Source: CAYRJD01 sp965247395
Lineage (GTDB): Bacteria > Actinomycetota > Acidimicrobiia > Acidimicrobiales > Poriferisodalaceae
Assembly (NCBI GenBank): GCA_965247395.1
Contig: OZ252012.1
Span: 868,001-932,000 of the forward strand
Reading direction: 5' to 3'
Length of the DNA: 64,000 nt
The notes under the pieces were generated by a model, which was not told where the DNA came from, did no database searches, and saw only the letters and a list, made by a program, of their open reading frames with translations. How positions within the stretch are numbered: position 1 is the stretch's first letter; every line of letters begins with the position of its first letter. Of this stretch, positions 1 through 7,750 are shown piece after piece. The position numbers and the translations under genes were made by a program.

Positions 1-1232
1 TCGCCGAGTTGGAAAAGATCGCCGAGCGACACTGCTTCCTTGCCTGGCAACCACGCCCACAGACCAGGATTAGTTTGCCGTGTGGCGCCAATGAGCAACA
101 CCGAATCGTCGTCAGCGAATGGCTGGGGCGAATCTCCACCAAGTCTTTTGACTAGCGCATTGACAGCGTCGCCAGTGGTGGCCTGTGTGTGCCGGAATGC
201 CTGAGTACGCAACGGACGACCATCATGAGACAGCGTTTCTGTTGCCCACTGCGTGCCGTCTTGCGAAGACCATGCGGTAACGCTGCCCGACCCGTCAGCG
301 CCGATTATGACGAACCGGTCGCCTAACCAGTCAGCGTCATAGACGATGCTGTGGTTGTCGGTTGCGGGAAGCTGCACAGGCGAAAAGTCCGCCATGCCGT
401 TGTCACTGCGCCAAACCAAAGGCAACGATGTGCCTTCCTCAACAACCAGCCCAACAATGATGGACACCGGTGGCCGCGAAAAGTCCCACTCATTACCTAG
501 CTGAGACTGCTCCACAACGATCCTGACAATATTCACGTCTCCTTCGGGAGCTTCAAGAGACTCGACGTCGGACCAGTCAGAAGCGACTTCGCCTTTTGCG
601 ATAGCGGGGCCTCTTGCGATAACAGGTCGGATCTTGCCGTCTATTTGCTGCTCACCAACAGCGACGAAACCCTCGAGAAGATCAGCCACGGCAACGAAAT
701 CGCCGGGCCACTCCGATTTAACTACCGGCTGCCACGTATCAAGATCATCAAGTGAAGACACCCACACGCGTGGGTGCACGCTGCCGTCTTCAAGCACGAC
801 AACGCCAGCGGCTACCACGATCTGCTCCGGGTTACGAGCATCGGTGTGGATCGAATTAACTATTGCTCGACCAGACCCAAACGACGGGTTATCGATTGCG
901 CTAAACGAGGTGCCATCAAAGATGCCCACAGCGGCGTGCTGATCAATACTGGTGTTGTCGGATTGCCAAGTTCCGGACACGACGGCCACGTCGCCGCGCG
1001 GAATAACTTCGGTAATCGATACGCGTGGGGTGCCCCTATCGCCCACCAACTGCATTTCCCACGTTCGATCTTGGGCATTAGTGGCATCGCTCGAACAAGC
1101 CGCAGCCAAGAGCGCCAGTGCAAGCAACCCTGCAGACAGCGCGCGCCTTGTGTGTCCCCGCCTTGTGTGTCTAGGAGTTCTGATTTTGAGCAATGTCTCT
1201 GATTTGAACAATTCTGATTTGAATAATGTCAT
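1..1232 (-). CDS. Lipoprotein, possible beta-propeller (3' end outside window)
   Basis: The gene runs leftward from ATG at 1230-1232 and is still open at base 1, so only the first 410 codons are visible. The N-terminus is a lipoprotein signal: an Arg-rich segment (TRRGHTRRA), a hydrophobic run and the lipobox LAAAC, which places the lipidated Cys at about residue 46. The mature protein should be anchored on the outer face of the membrane. The rest repeats aromatic motifs such as WRSDNG, WSSQDG and WVSSLDD, which recall BNR/Asp-box blades of beta-propellers. I do not recognise the family beyond that. The first 25 residues are atypical for a signal peptide, so a later start is possible. A duplicated 34-bp element lies just upstream. 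Confidence 0.75.
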   Translation of the reverse strand, partial: MTLFKSELFKSETLLKIRTPRHTRRGHTRRALSAGLLALALLAAACSSDATNAQDRTWEMQLVGDRGTPRVSITEVIPRGDVAVVSGTWQSDNTSIDQHAAVGIFDGTSFSAIDNPSFGSGRAIVNSIHTDARNPEQIVVAAGVVVLEDGSVHPRVWVSSLDDLDTWQPVVKSEWPGDFVAVADLLEGFVAVGEQQIDGKIRPVIARGPAIAKGEVASDWSDVESLEAPEGDVNIVRIVVEQSQLGNEWDFSRPPVSIIVGLVVEEGTSLPLVWRSDNGMADFSPVQLPATDNHSIVYDADWLGDRFVIIGADGSGSVTAWSSQDGTQWATETLSHDGRPLRTQAFRHTQATTGDAVNALVKRLGGDSPQPFADDDSVLLIGATRQTNPGLWAWLPGKEAVSLGDLFQLG

Positions 1233-1269
1233 TGGCCCGCGTCCCGCCTGTTTTACGCTTGACATCAGC

Positions 1270-1374
1270 TGATGCAAACGAGATTATTTCACTCGATGGC
1301 ATGCCACTCCAAAAACCCGTCTTCAGCGAGCTTTTCGTGCTGATGCAGACGAGATTATTTCACTTTATGGCATG
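1270..1374. repeat. Pair of 34-bp direct repeats upstream of the lipoprotein gene
   Basis: Copies at 1270-1303 and 1341-1374 differ at only three or four positions and share the core GAGATTATTTCACT. They lie 71 bp apart, between the leftward lipoprotein start (1232) and the tRNA-Val gene. They could be a duplicated operator or simply one of the many short duplications seen in spacers of this window. Confidence 0.6.
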
Positions 1375-1440
1375 GTTAGGAGCGAACTCACGGTCCAGAC
1401 GGATTTGCGTCGAAAACCGAACCAAATTGCGATAGCGAGT

Positions 1441-1514
1441 GGGCGATACTGGATTCGAACCAGTGACCTCTGCCGTGTGAAGGCAGCGCTCTAACCAGAC
1501 TGAGCCAATCGCCC
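1441..1514 (-). tRNA. tRNA-Val (anticodon CAC)
   Basis: The reverse strand folds as a 74-nt cloverleaf. The acceptor GGGCGAT pairs with ATCGCCC, the T arm contains GGTTCGAATCC, and the anticodon stem CTGCC/GGCAG encloses loop TTCACAC, giving anticodon CAC (valine, GUG codons). The 3' CCA is not encoded. Confidence 0.95.
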
Positions 1515-1529
1515 TATCGGAGCTGAGGC

Positions 1530-1535
1530 TAGCGT
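1530..1535 (+). promoter_or_regulatory. -10 element of leaderless promoter for the acyl-CoA synthetase
   Basis: TAGCGT ends 7 nt before the ATG at 1543 and no Shine-Dalgarno sequence lies between. This fits transcription starting at or next to the start codon. No convincing -35 hexamer is seen. Confidence 0.4.
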
Positions 1536-1542
1536 TAGGCCC

Positions 1543-3135
1543 ATGAGCGCCTCCTCTTCAAAGCCCGTAACCACCACAGCTACCGGCCGTCCCAGTTACA
1601 CGACACCCTCGTTTGATTGGGCCGCACATCACGCACTGGTTCGACCAGATAAACCCGCGTCGATTGACCTTCACACCAATCGCAGCTTCACCTACGCCGA
1701 GTTGAACGAACGCTCTAGTCGTCTCGCCACAGCCCTTAGGGAAGAATTCAACATCAGCCGCGGCGACCGAGTTTCGGTGCTGGCCGAAAACAACACCAAC
1801 TTCTTTGAAGTGCAGTTCGCTTGCTGGAAGCTGGGGGCGATATTCGTGCCCTTGAACTGGCGTCTCACTTTGCCCGAGCTGGAGTACATAGTGGGCGACG
1901 CCACGCCAGATGTGATCATCCACGACGAGCCATTCATTGAAAACGCCACCAAAATCGCCGAGGTCTGCCGCATAACCCATCGAGCTACCTGGGGCGAATC
2001 CGGTGCGGGTGAGCACGCAGCGGCCTACGAAGACCTGATAGCCGCCCACTCCCCCATGCAGGGAGCGGAGCCGTGCACACATGACGAGATTCTCACGATC
2101 ATGTACACCTCCGGCACCACCGGCAATCCCAAAGGGGCGATCATCACCCAGGGCATGACCCTGTGGAACGCCATCAACTGTGTGGAGTTTTACGGCATCT
2201 GCGAGAACATGGTGAATCTGGCGTTCTTGCCGCTGTTTCACACCGGCGGGTTGAACGTGTTTGCCAATCCCTGCTTCCACTTCGGCGGCACCAACCTGGT
2301 GATGCATTCTTTTGACCCGGCCGAGGCGCTGCGGCTGCTATCCGACCCTGAAACTGGAGTAACACACACCATCGGGGTGCCAGCTAACTGGTTGTTTATG
2401 AGCCAGGTTCCGGCCTTCAAAGATTCTTCGTTTCCGACGATCGTCGCACCGGCAGTGGGCGGCTCACCCACACCACTACCGCTGATTGAGGCTTGGGCTG
2501 AGCGCGGTATGCCACTACAACAGGCATTTGGTATGACCGAAACCAGCCCACTGGTACTAGCGCTCCCGGCCGACAAATGCACCGAAAAGATCGGTTCGGC
2601 TGGGCTTCCGGCCATGCACACCGAGGTTCGCATAGTCACCGAAGACGGCAGAGAAGCCGAAGTGGGCGAGAACGGCGAGCTGTGGTGCCGCGGCCCCAAC
2701 ATCACTCCGGGTTATTGGAATCAACCAGAGGCCACCGCCGAAGCCTTCACTGACGGCTGGCTAAAGACCGGTGATGCCGCTCGCAGGGATGAAGACGGCT
2801 ATTACTACATCGTCGACCGCTGGAAGGACATGTACATCTCCGGCGGCGAAAACGTGTACCCCGCCGAAGTGGAGAGCGTCATCTATCAGCTAACTCAGGT
2901 GAGTGAGGTGTCGGTGATAGGCGTACCGGACGAGAAATGGGTCGAAGTTGGGCGTGCCATCGTCGTGCTGAAAGAGGGCGAAACTTTGGCCGAAGCCGAA
3001 GTGGTGAATCACTGTCGCCAAAACCTGGCTCGTTACAAGGTGCCGCAATCGGTGGTGTTCATTGAAGAGATTCCGCACAATGCCACCGGCAAGGTGCTGA
3101 AACGAGAGCTGCGCGAGCACTACGGCGCTGCGTAA
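1543..3135 (+). CDS. AMP-forming acyl-CoA synthetase (FadD-like)
   Basis: The 530-residue product belongs to the ANL superfamily, which activates a carboxylic acid with ATP and joins it to coenzyme A through an acyl-adenylate. The P-loop TSGTTGNPKG lies near residue 190, QAFGMTETSP near 328, the hinge region KTGDAARRDEDGYYY near 407, and the C-terminal catalytic Lys in NATGKVLKREL near 516. All core motifs are intact and the length is normal. The N-terminal 22 residues are Ser/Thr-rich. Substrate (medium- or long-chain fatty acid or another acid) cannot be told from sequence. It stands alone on the plus strand after tRNA-Val; the next gene converges on it. Confidence 0.9.
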   Translation: MSASSSKPVTTTATGRPSYTTPSFDWAAHHALVRPDKPASIDLHTNRSFTYAELNERSSRLATALREEFNISRGDRVSVLAENNTNFFEVQFACWKLGAIFVPLNWRLTLPELEYIVGDATPDVIIHDEPFIENATKIAEVCRITHRATWGESGAGEHAAAYEDLIAAHSPMQGAEPCTHDEILTIMYTSGTTGNPKGAIITQGMTLWNAINCVEFYGICENMVNLAFLPLFHTGGLNVFANPCFHFGGTNLVMHSFDPAEALRLLSDPETGVTHTIGVPANWLFMSQVPAFKDSSFPTIVAPAVGGSPTPLPLIEAWAERGMPLQQAFGMTETSPLVLALPADKCTEKIGSAGLPAMHTEVRIVTEDGREAEVGENGELWCRGPNITPGYWNQPEATAEAFTDGWLKTGDAARRDEDGYYYIVDRWKDMYISGGENVYPAEVESVIYQLTQVSEVSVIGVPDEKWVEVGRAIVVLKEGETLAEAEVVNHCRQNLARYKVPQSVVFIEEIPHNATGKVLKRELREHYGAA

Positions 3136-3187
3136 ATAGGGCTGCGTAGCTACTTTCCTGGCTAGCCGTGCTGGTTAGCCGTGCTGA

Positions 3188-3910
3188 CTAGCCATCCTGG
3201 CTGATGATGCAGAGCCTGCGATTAGCAGCCACCTCATAGGGCACCGCAGACGGATCACTGCAGGCCGCATCCGGCGACAACGCCACGATCTCATCAAGCA
3301 CACCGTCGTTTGCCACAGCGCACGGCACGTAGCGAACATTTCCGTCGCCGAGTATGCGAACGCACGTAGGAATATTTGGGTCAGGCACTTGCTGCTCACG
3401 TTCGGCCCGGTCGTTAGAGACAAACGCGGTCACGATGAAAATCGTCACGATGACGGCTGTCAACAAAAACCATGGCAACACACGAACAATCAACACCGCG
3501 ATCTTGCTGCGCAGAACAAACATCGGTTCTTCAAACGTGTCGTCAGCTGGAGAGCCGCCCGGATATTGCCCAGCCTCAAACCGGTCGTCCGCAAACTGGT
3601 CAGTGTCAAAGCGGTCAGGGCTCGCAGCGGCCGCCTGCCGATCTGCTCGCTGTTGGCTAGAGCGCAAAGCGCGGTCGTAATCGGAACGAAGCTGGGTGTC
3701 ACTCAACACTCGCCAGGCCTCATTCACCGCCAGCATCATGGCTTCGGCCTGCACAGTTTCGGCCTGTATGGTTTCAGCGGAGTTAGCTTCGCTGAGCTCC
3801 TGCTCGCGCTGATCTGGATGCCAACGTCGTGCCGCACGAATCCAAGCCCGGCGGATGTCTCCTACCGCCGCATCAGGCCGTACACCCAAGACTGCATAGT
3901 GGTCGGCCAT
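3188..3910 (-). CDS. J-domain (DnaJ-like) membrane protein
   Basis: A 240-residue protein begins with a J domain (residues 1 to about 85) with the HPD motif at 31-33, so it should stimulate an Hsp70/DnaK ATPase. After HPD the domain carries an extra repetitive stretch (ETIQAETVQAEA) before the final helix, NEAWRVLSDTQLRSDYD. An acidic linker is followed by one strong transmembrane segment (about residues 134-163). The C-terminal 75 residues contain four Cys and probably lie outside. It is not a classical DnaJ because the Gly/Phe and zinc-finger regions are absent; it is better seen as a membrane-tethered co-chaperone of unknown client. Confidence 0.8.
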   Translation of the reverse strand: MADHYAVLGVRPDAAVGDIRRAWIRAARRWHPDQREQELSEANSAETIQAETVQAEAMMLAVNEAWRVLSDTQLRSDYDRALRSSQQRADRQAAAASPDRFDTDQFADDRFEAGQYPGGSPADDTFEEPMFVLRSKIAVLIVRVLPWFLLTAVIVTIFIVTAFVSNDRAEREQQVPDPNIPTCVRILGDGNVRYVPCAVANDGVLDEIVALSPDAACSDPSAVPYEVAANRRLCIISQDG

Positions 3911-4055
3911 ACTTCAGTCTGTGCCATGGAACGCAGCGTTGCATCGGCAGGCCTTAACCATTTCGGCTATACCTGCCCGCTTCAGCTACACCAACTCAGT
4001 CAAGTGGTCGCAAGAATCATCAGTATTTTCTTAAGCATCAAAGCGGTGTAACAAG

Positions 4056-4295
4056 CTATGCGCTTAGTCGGTCAATGATCTGTTTGAGGAGATCAATGCG
4101 CTCAGCATTATCTGCGTATTCGCGACGCATAACGTCAGCGTGGAAGTGGACACCAGTTAGCTTGCGTAGCCTGACTAGCTCTACGCGCAAGTCACGTCCC
4201 TTAATGTTGGCTGCTTCAAGCTCGGTAGCAGCGTAGGCGATTAGCTCAGTGACTCTAGATTCCAGCGAGCAATTTTTTGTCTGGTTTGTGTTCAT
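4056..4295 (-). CDS. Small hypothetical protein (79 aa)
   Basis: ATG at 4295 is preceded by GGGGAG with suitable spacing. The product is charged and mostly helical, with Leu heptad-like spacing in its C-terminal half (IDLLKQIIDRLSA), and no recognised domain. Its gene overlaps the preceding small ORF by 41 bp in another frame. It is the last of three leftward ORFs in a stretch that is less GC-rich than the surroundings. Function unknown. Confidence 0.5.
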   Translation of the reverse strand: MNTNQTKNCSLESRVTELIAYAATELEAANIKGRDLRVELVRLRKLTGVHFHADVMRREYADNAERIDLLKQIIDRLSA

Positions 4296-4419
4296 TGAGA
4301 CTCCCCAGATATCTTGCGTGGGCCCTGAGTCGTTTGATCCTATCCATGTAGCCCATAAGGATGGGTGAGAACCAGTTGATTGCTAGTAACTGTATTCGTG
4401 CGTCTATTGCGTGTCTCAT
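4255..4419 (-). CDS. Very small hypothetical protein (54 aa)
   Basis: The start chosen is ATG at 4419, behind AGAGAAAGAT; a TTG six codons earlier (4437) is an alternative. The peptide is Arg-rich with one semi-hydrophobic segment (LLAINWFSPILMG). It sits between two other small leftward ORFs and overlaps the next. No family recognised; coding status is uncertain. Confidence 0.3.
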   Translation of the reverse strand: MRHAIDARIQLLAINWFSPILMGYMDRIKRLRAHARYLGSLNEHKPDKKLLAGI

Positions 4420-4490
4420 ATATCTTTCTCTAAGCAATCCCTCGTGTGGCAGGTATTGGTGAGAAAAGCAACTATTAGGCTCAAACCCGC

Positions 4491-4892
4491 CTACCTTAAG
4501 CGTCTAAGCCCTTCGCGCAATAGCCCAGAACACGAATCAAGCACCTCGCAATACTCCACCGCAGTCAAGTACTGTCCTGTAGCCGGACTGAACGGCTCAC
4601 CCGAGACAGACCTATACAACAACCACTTCAACCACTTATACGCGTTCGCATAATCTGTGGCCACTATAAGCACCACATTCCTAACATCGAACGTTCGTTC
4701 GATACTCTCATCACAGAGAACAGCCCAAGCCGCAGCCGATGCAGCTTCAAGAACTTTCAACGTTTCAACGTTCACATCTTGGGTAGGTAGCTCGGAACTA
4801 GCTTGGCTATGAGCCTCAGCTAACGCGTGTAGCGCTTCATGTCCGCGTTCTCTGAGCGTGTCCGCACTCACGGAGTCAATGGTAGGTCCCAT
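4491..4892 (-). CDS. Hypothetical protein (133 aa)
   Basis: ATG at 4892 follows a purine-rich GAAAGAAAT, the same sequence that precedes the helicase start at 49624. The protein is predicted soluble and largely helical, with an Ala-rich helix (LKVLEAASAAAWAVL) and a C-terminal segment AVEYCEVLDSCSGLL with two Cys. No domain recognised. It is the first gene of the small-ORF group; a long inverted repeat lies in what would be its 5' leader. Confidence 0.5.
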   Translation of the reverse strand: MGPTIDSVSADTLRERGHEALHALAEAHSQASSELPTQDVNVETLKVLEAASAAAWAVLCDESIERTFDVRNVVLIVATDYANAYKWLKWLLYRSVSGEPFSPATGQYLTAVEYCEVLDSCSGLLREGLRRLR

Positions 4893-4918
4893 ATTGGATT
4901 TCTTTCAAGCAGTTTGGA

Positions 4919-4978
4919 GCGGTGCCTACGTACGCAAAGTACAACGAAATAAATGTAGGCACCGCCACTTGTGAGTGG
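4919..4978. repeat. Two inverted repeats upstream of the small-ORF group
   Basis: GCGGTGCCTAC (4919-4929) pairs perfectly with GTAGGCACCGC (4955-4965), an 11-bp stem around a 25-nt loop. A second stem, CCACT/AGTGG (4965-4969/4974-4978), follows directly. On the minus strand both would lie in the 5' leader of the 133-aa gene; on the plus strand they lie upstream of the LLM oxidoreductase. They could be an RNA switch, terminator, operator or recombination site. There is no T-tract on either side. Confidence 0.55.
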
Positions 4979-5073
4979 TAGCAGGGTGACGCGTAATCAC
5001 CTCAGGATTTTCCTGGTAGTAGAGCTAGCAGATATCTGCCCACTTCGGTCAAACCGACTTGGTCGAGATGTGC

Positions 5074-5079
5074 TAGCCA
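5074..5079 (+). promoter_or_regulatory. -10 element of leaderless promoter
   Basis: TAGCCA stands 7 nt before the GTG start at 5087 and no Shine-Dalgarno sequence is present, the arrangement seen before several other genes of the window. Confidence 0.4.
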
Positions 5080-5086
5080 GGTTCTC

Positions 5087-6139
5087 GTGAAACTTGCAAC
5101 TGGAGCCGGATACTGGTCCGACGCGCCACCCAAAGGTGCCCTTGAAGGCCTGCTGACTGCGGAACGTTTGGGATTCCACTCGTTTTGGACTGCGGAGGCC
5201 TACGGGTCTGACGCTCTCACTCCGCTGGCCTGGTGGGGCAGTCAAACCAAAAACATCCAACTCGGCACCGGCATTATCCAGTTGTCTGCTCGCACCCCAG
5301 CTGCCACCGCCATGGCCGCCATCACGATAGATCATCTGAGCGGTGGCCGGTTTTTGTTGGGACTGGGCGTCAGCGGTCCGCAAGTGGTGGAGGGCTGGTA
5401 TGGCGAGCCCTATCCCAAACCGCTTGCTCGCACTCGCGAATACATCGAAATCGTTCGCAAAATATTCGAACGCAAAGAACCGGTCAGTTACGAGGGCGAG
5501 CACTACCAGCTACCGCATCCGGAAGGCTTGGGGCTGGGTAAGAGCTTGCGATCAACGGTTCATCCGTTGCGAACCGAAATCCCTATTTACCTAGGTGCCG
5601 AAGGTCCTCGCAACGTCGCTCTTGCGGCCGAACTCTGTGAGGGCTGGTTGCCGCTGTTTTTTGCCCACAAGGACAATCAGTTTTACGTCGACGCTCTCAA
5701 CGCAGGCTTCGCTGCTGCTGGTAAGCCGCTGATCGGCGCTGACGGGCGCATCCCTGACAACGCCGACTTTGAGGTGGTGTGCCCAATGAGCGTGGTGATA
5801 AACGACGACATCGAAAAAGCTGCCGACCAGGTGCGTCCGATGCTGGCCCTATACATGGGCGGCATGGGTGCGCGCGGAACCAACTTCCACTACGACGTGT
5901 TTTGCCGGATGGGTTACCAGCACGTGGCTGACAAGGTGCAAGAGATGTATCTAACCGGCGACAAAGCCGAAGCGGCTGCGGCTATTCCTCTAGAGCTTGT
6001 GCAACAGGTTGCTTTGGTGGGTCCGCTTGACTCGATTGCGAGCGACTTAGCGCTCTGGGATGACACGGTGGTGACCACTCTGCAGGTAAGCGGCCCACCT
6101 CAATTGTTAGAAACACTGAGTGAACTAGTAAAACGCTAA
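5087..6139 (+). CDS. LLM-class F420-dependent oxidoreductase
   Basis: This 350-residue protein is a luciferase-like TIM-barrel oxidoreductase of the type that uses coenzyme F420 or flavin. Recognisable family segments include AERLGFHSFWTAEAYGSDA, LGTGIIQLSARTPAATAMAA and DHLSGGRFLLGLGVSGPQV in the first 110 residues, and PIYLGAEGPRNVALAAE near residue 170. The length is typical for the subgroup found in mycobacteria and relatives. The substrate is not predictable. It starts with GTG and the thiolase-like gene follows 33 bp later in the same direction, so the two may be co-transcribed in lipid or steroid metabolism (inference). Confidence 0.85.
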   Translation: MKLATGAGYWSDAPPKGALEGLLTAERLGFHSFWTAEAYGSDALTPLAWWGSQTKNIQLGTGIIQLSARTPAATAMAAITIDHLSGGRFLLGLGVSGPQVVEGWYGEPYPKPLARTREYIEIVRKIFERKEPVSYEGEHYQLPHPEGLGLGKSLRSTVHPLRTEIPIYLGAEGPRNVALAAELCEGWLPLFFAHKDNQFYVDALNAGFAAAGKPLIGADGRIPDNADFEVVCPMSVVINDDIEKAADQVRPMLALYMGGMGARGTNFHYDVFCRMGYQHVADKVQEMYLTGDKAEAAAAIPLELVQQVALVGPLDSIASDLALWDDTVVTTLQVSGPPQLLETLSELVKR

Positions 6140-6172
6140 GCGCTAGCAACAATCCGCGGCAATAATTAGGCC

Positions 6173-7717
6173 ATGTCGCCAACAAATATGTCTCAAACCA
6201 ACACAAACGGCAAAGTCGCAGATCGCACACCAGTGCTGGTTGGCGCTGGCCAGTTCATGCAGCGCCCCGAGAATCCCGTTGAGGCACTTGAGCCGTTAGC
6301 GATGATGGGCGAAGCGCTAGAGGCTGCCGCCAACGACGCAGCCGCGCCCAGCCTGCTAGGTAGCGCCACTCACATCTGGGTAGTCAAAGGCGCCTGGCCT
6401 TATTCCAATCCGGGTGCTGCCTTGGCGGAACGCTTCGGCGCGCAAAGCCGCACGGGTCTGTCCGTTGACGGCGGCAACACTCCCCAATCGCTGGTCAATA
6501 AGGCTTGCCTAGCTATTTCGCAAGGCGAAGCTGACGTTGTGCTGATCGTTGGCGCAGAGGGCATCTGGAGCCGCCGGCGGGCCAGGCGAGCCGGTGAACG
6601 CATCCCCTACACCACCCAAACCGACTCGGTGCCGGACGAGCAGCTCGGCAAAGACATGACCATGAACAACGAGGTAGAGCTAGAACGCGGCCTGCAGCAA
6701 CCGATCAATATCTACCCGGTGTTTGAGTCGGCATTTCGCCACTCGCGTGGCGAAACCGTTGAAAAGCATCGCGATCGTGTGTCGAAGCTCTGGGAGAAGT
6801 TCAACCAAACAGCCTGCGCGAACCCTTATGCATGGGTTCGCAATGCCATGACCGCCGATGAAATTCGCAACCCCAGCCCCAGCAATCGCCTGATCGGCTT
6901 TCCATACACGAAAGCCATGAACTCCAACTGGGATCTAGACCAGGCCGCAGCATTGATTCTCTGCTCGGCGCAAGCTGCTCGCTCGGCCAAAGTGCCGCAA
7001 GACCGCTGGGTGTTTCCGCATTCAGGCACCGCTGGAAACGACACCGAATTCGTGTCTAACCGCGGCGACCTGCACTCTTCTCCGGCCATCCGAGTAGCCG
7101 GCCCGCGCGCTATGAACCTGGCCGGCATCGGGGTTGACGACATCGACCACGTTGACATCTACAGCTGCTTCCCTTCGGCGGTGCAGATATCTGCAACCGA
7201 GTTGGGCTTTGGGCTAGACCGCTCGCTTACCGAAACCGGCGGGCTCACATTCGCTGGCGGACCGCTCAACAACTACGTCACACATGCCATCGCAACCATG
7301 GCGGGCGTGCTGCGAGACGAGCCGGGCGCTATCGGGCTTTGCTCGGCCAACGGCGGCTATCTCACCAAACACGCATTCGGCGTCTATTCCACGCAGCCAC
7401 CCAGTCAGGCCAGTCAGGGCGGCTTCGCATACGAAAACTGCCAGCCCGAGATAGATCAGTTCCCTTCGGTGGATCTAGACAGCAGCTACACCGGCAAAGC
7501 AACGCTTGAGGCCTACACGGTGATGCATGACGCAGAAGGTCCGAAGATGGCATTAGCGGCGGTGCGCGCAGGCACAGGCGACGGTGCTCTGAGCGGTTCA
7601 ACGGCTCGCCAGTGGGCACACAACAGCGATCCCGACCTGCTGGAATCGCTTATGAGCTCTGAGCACATCGGTCACACAGTTGAAATAACTGACAAATTTG
7701 ACTTTGAGCCCGCCTAG
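6173..7717 (+). CDS. Thiolase-superfamily protein (acetyl-CoA acetyltransferase-like)
   Basis: The 514-residue product resembles the acetyl-CoA acetyltransferase/SCP-x branch of thiolases: TPVLVGAGQFMQRPENPVE at the N-terminus, GGNTPQSLVNKACLAISQG near residue 100, VDIYSCFPSAVQ near 327, GGPLNNYVTHAIATM near 363 and GLCSANGGYLTKHAFG near 385. At the position where degradative thiolases carry the acyl-accepting Cys, this protein reads GGNTPQS with no Cys. It may therefore not do ordinary Claisen chemistry. The C-terminal 110 residues form an extra domain. It follows the LLM oxidoreductase by 33 bp. ATG at 6173 is taken as start; an in-frame ATG follows at 6188. Confidence 0.8.
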   Translation: MSPTNMSQTNTNGKVADRTPVLVGAGQFMQRPENPVEALEPLAMMGEALEAAANDAAAPSLLGSATHIWVVKGAWPYSNPGAALAERFGAQSRTGLSVDGGNTPQSLVNKACLAISQGEADVVLIVGAEGIWSRRRARRAGERIPYTTQTDSVPDEQLGKDMTMNNEVELERGLQQPINIYPVFESAFRHSRGETVEKHRDRVSKLWEKFNQTACANPYAWVRNAMTADEIRNPSPSNRLIGFPYTKAMNSNWDLDQAAALILCSAQAARSAKVPQDRWVFPHSGTAGNDTEFVSNRGDLHSSPAIRVAGPRAMNLAGIGVDDIDHVDIYSCFPSAVQISATELGFGLDRSLTETGGLTFAGGPLNNYVTHAIATMAGVLRDEPGAIGLCSANGGYLTKHAFGVYSTQPPSQASQGGFAYENCQPEIDQFPSVDLDSSYTGKATLEAYTVMHDAEGPKMALAAVRAGTGDGALSGSTARQWAHNSDPDLLESLMSSEHIGHTVEITDKFDFEPA

Positions 7718-7737
7718 TTAGTACTTGCCCAAGCTCC

Positions 7738-7743
7738 TAGCCT
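7738..7743 (+). promoter_or_regulatory. -10 element of leaderless promoter for ppk
   Basis: TAGCCT lies 7 nt upstream of the ATG at 7751 and there is no Shine-Dalgarno sequence between them. Confidence 0.45.
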
Positions 7744-7750
7744 GGATTGC

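Noticed and set aside
3188..3910. Classical DnaJ chaperone
   Set aside because: Only the J domain is present; Gly/Phe, zinc-finger and substrate-binding domains are missing and a transmembrane segment follows.
3944..3990. tRNA-like D-arm on the minus strand (AGCCGAAATGGTTAAGGC)
   Set aside because: No matching T arm, anticodon stem or acceptor pairing is present around it, so it is a chance resemblance or a fragment too short to call.
4056..4892. Toxin-antitoxin module
   Set aside because: Size and overlap fit loosely, but neither protein shows any recognisable toxin or antitoxin motif.
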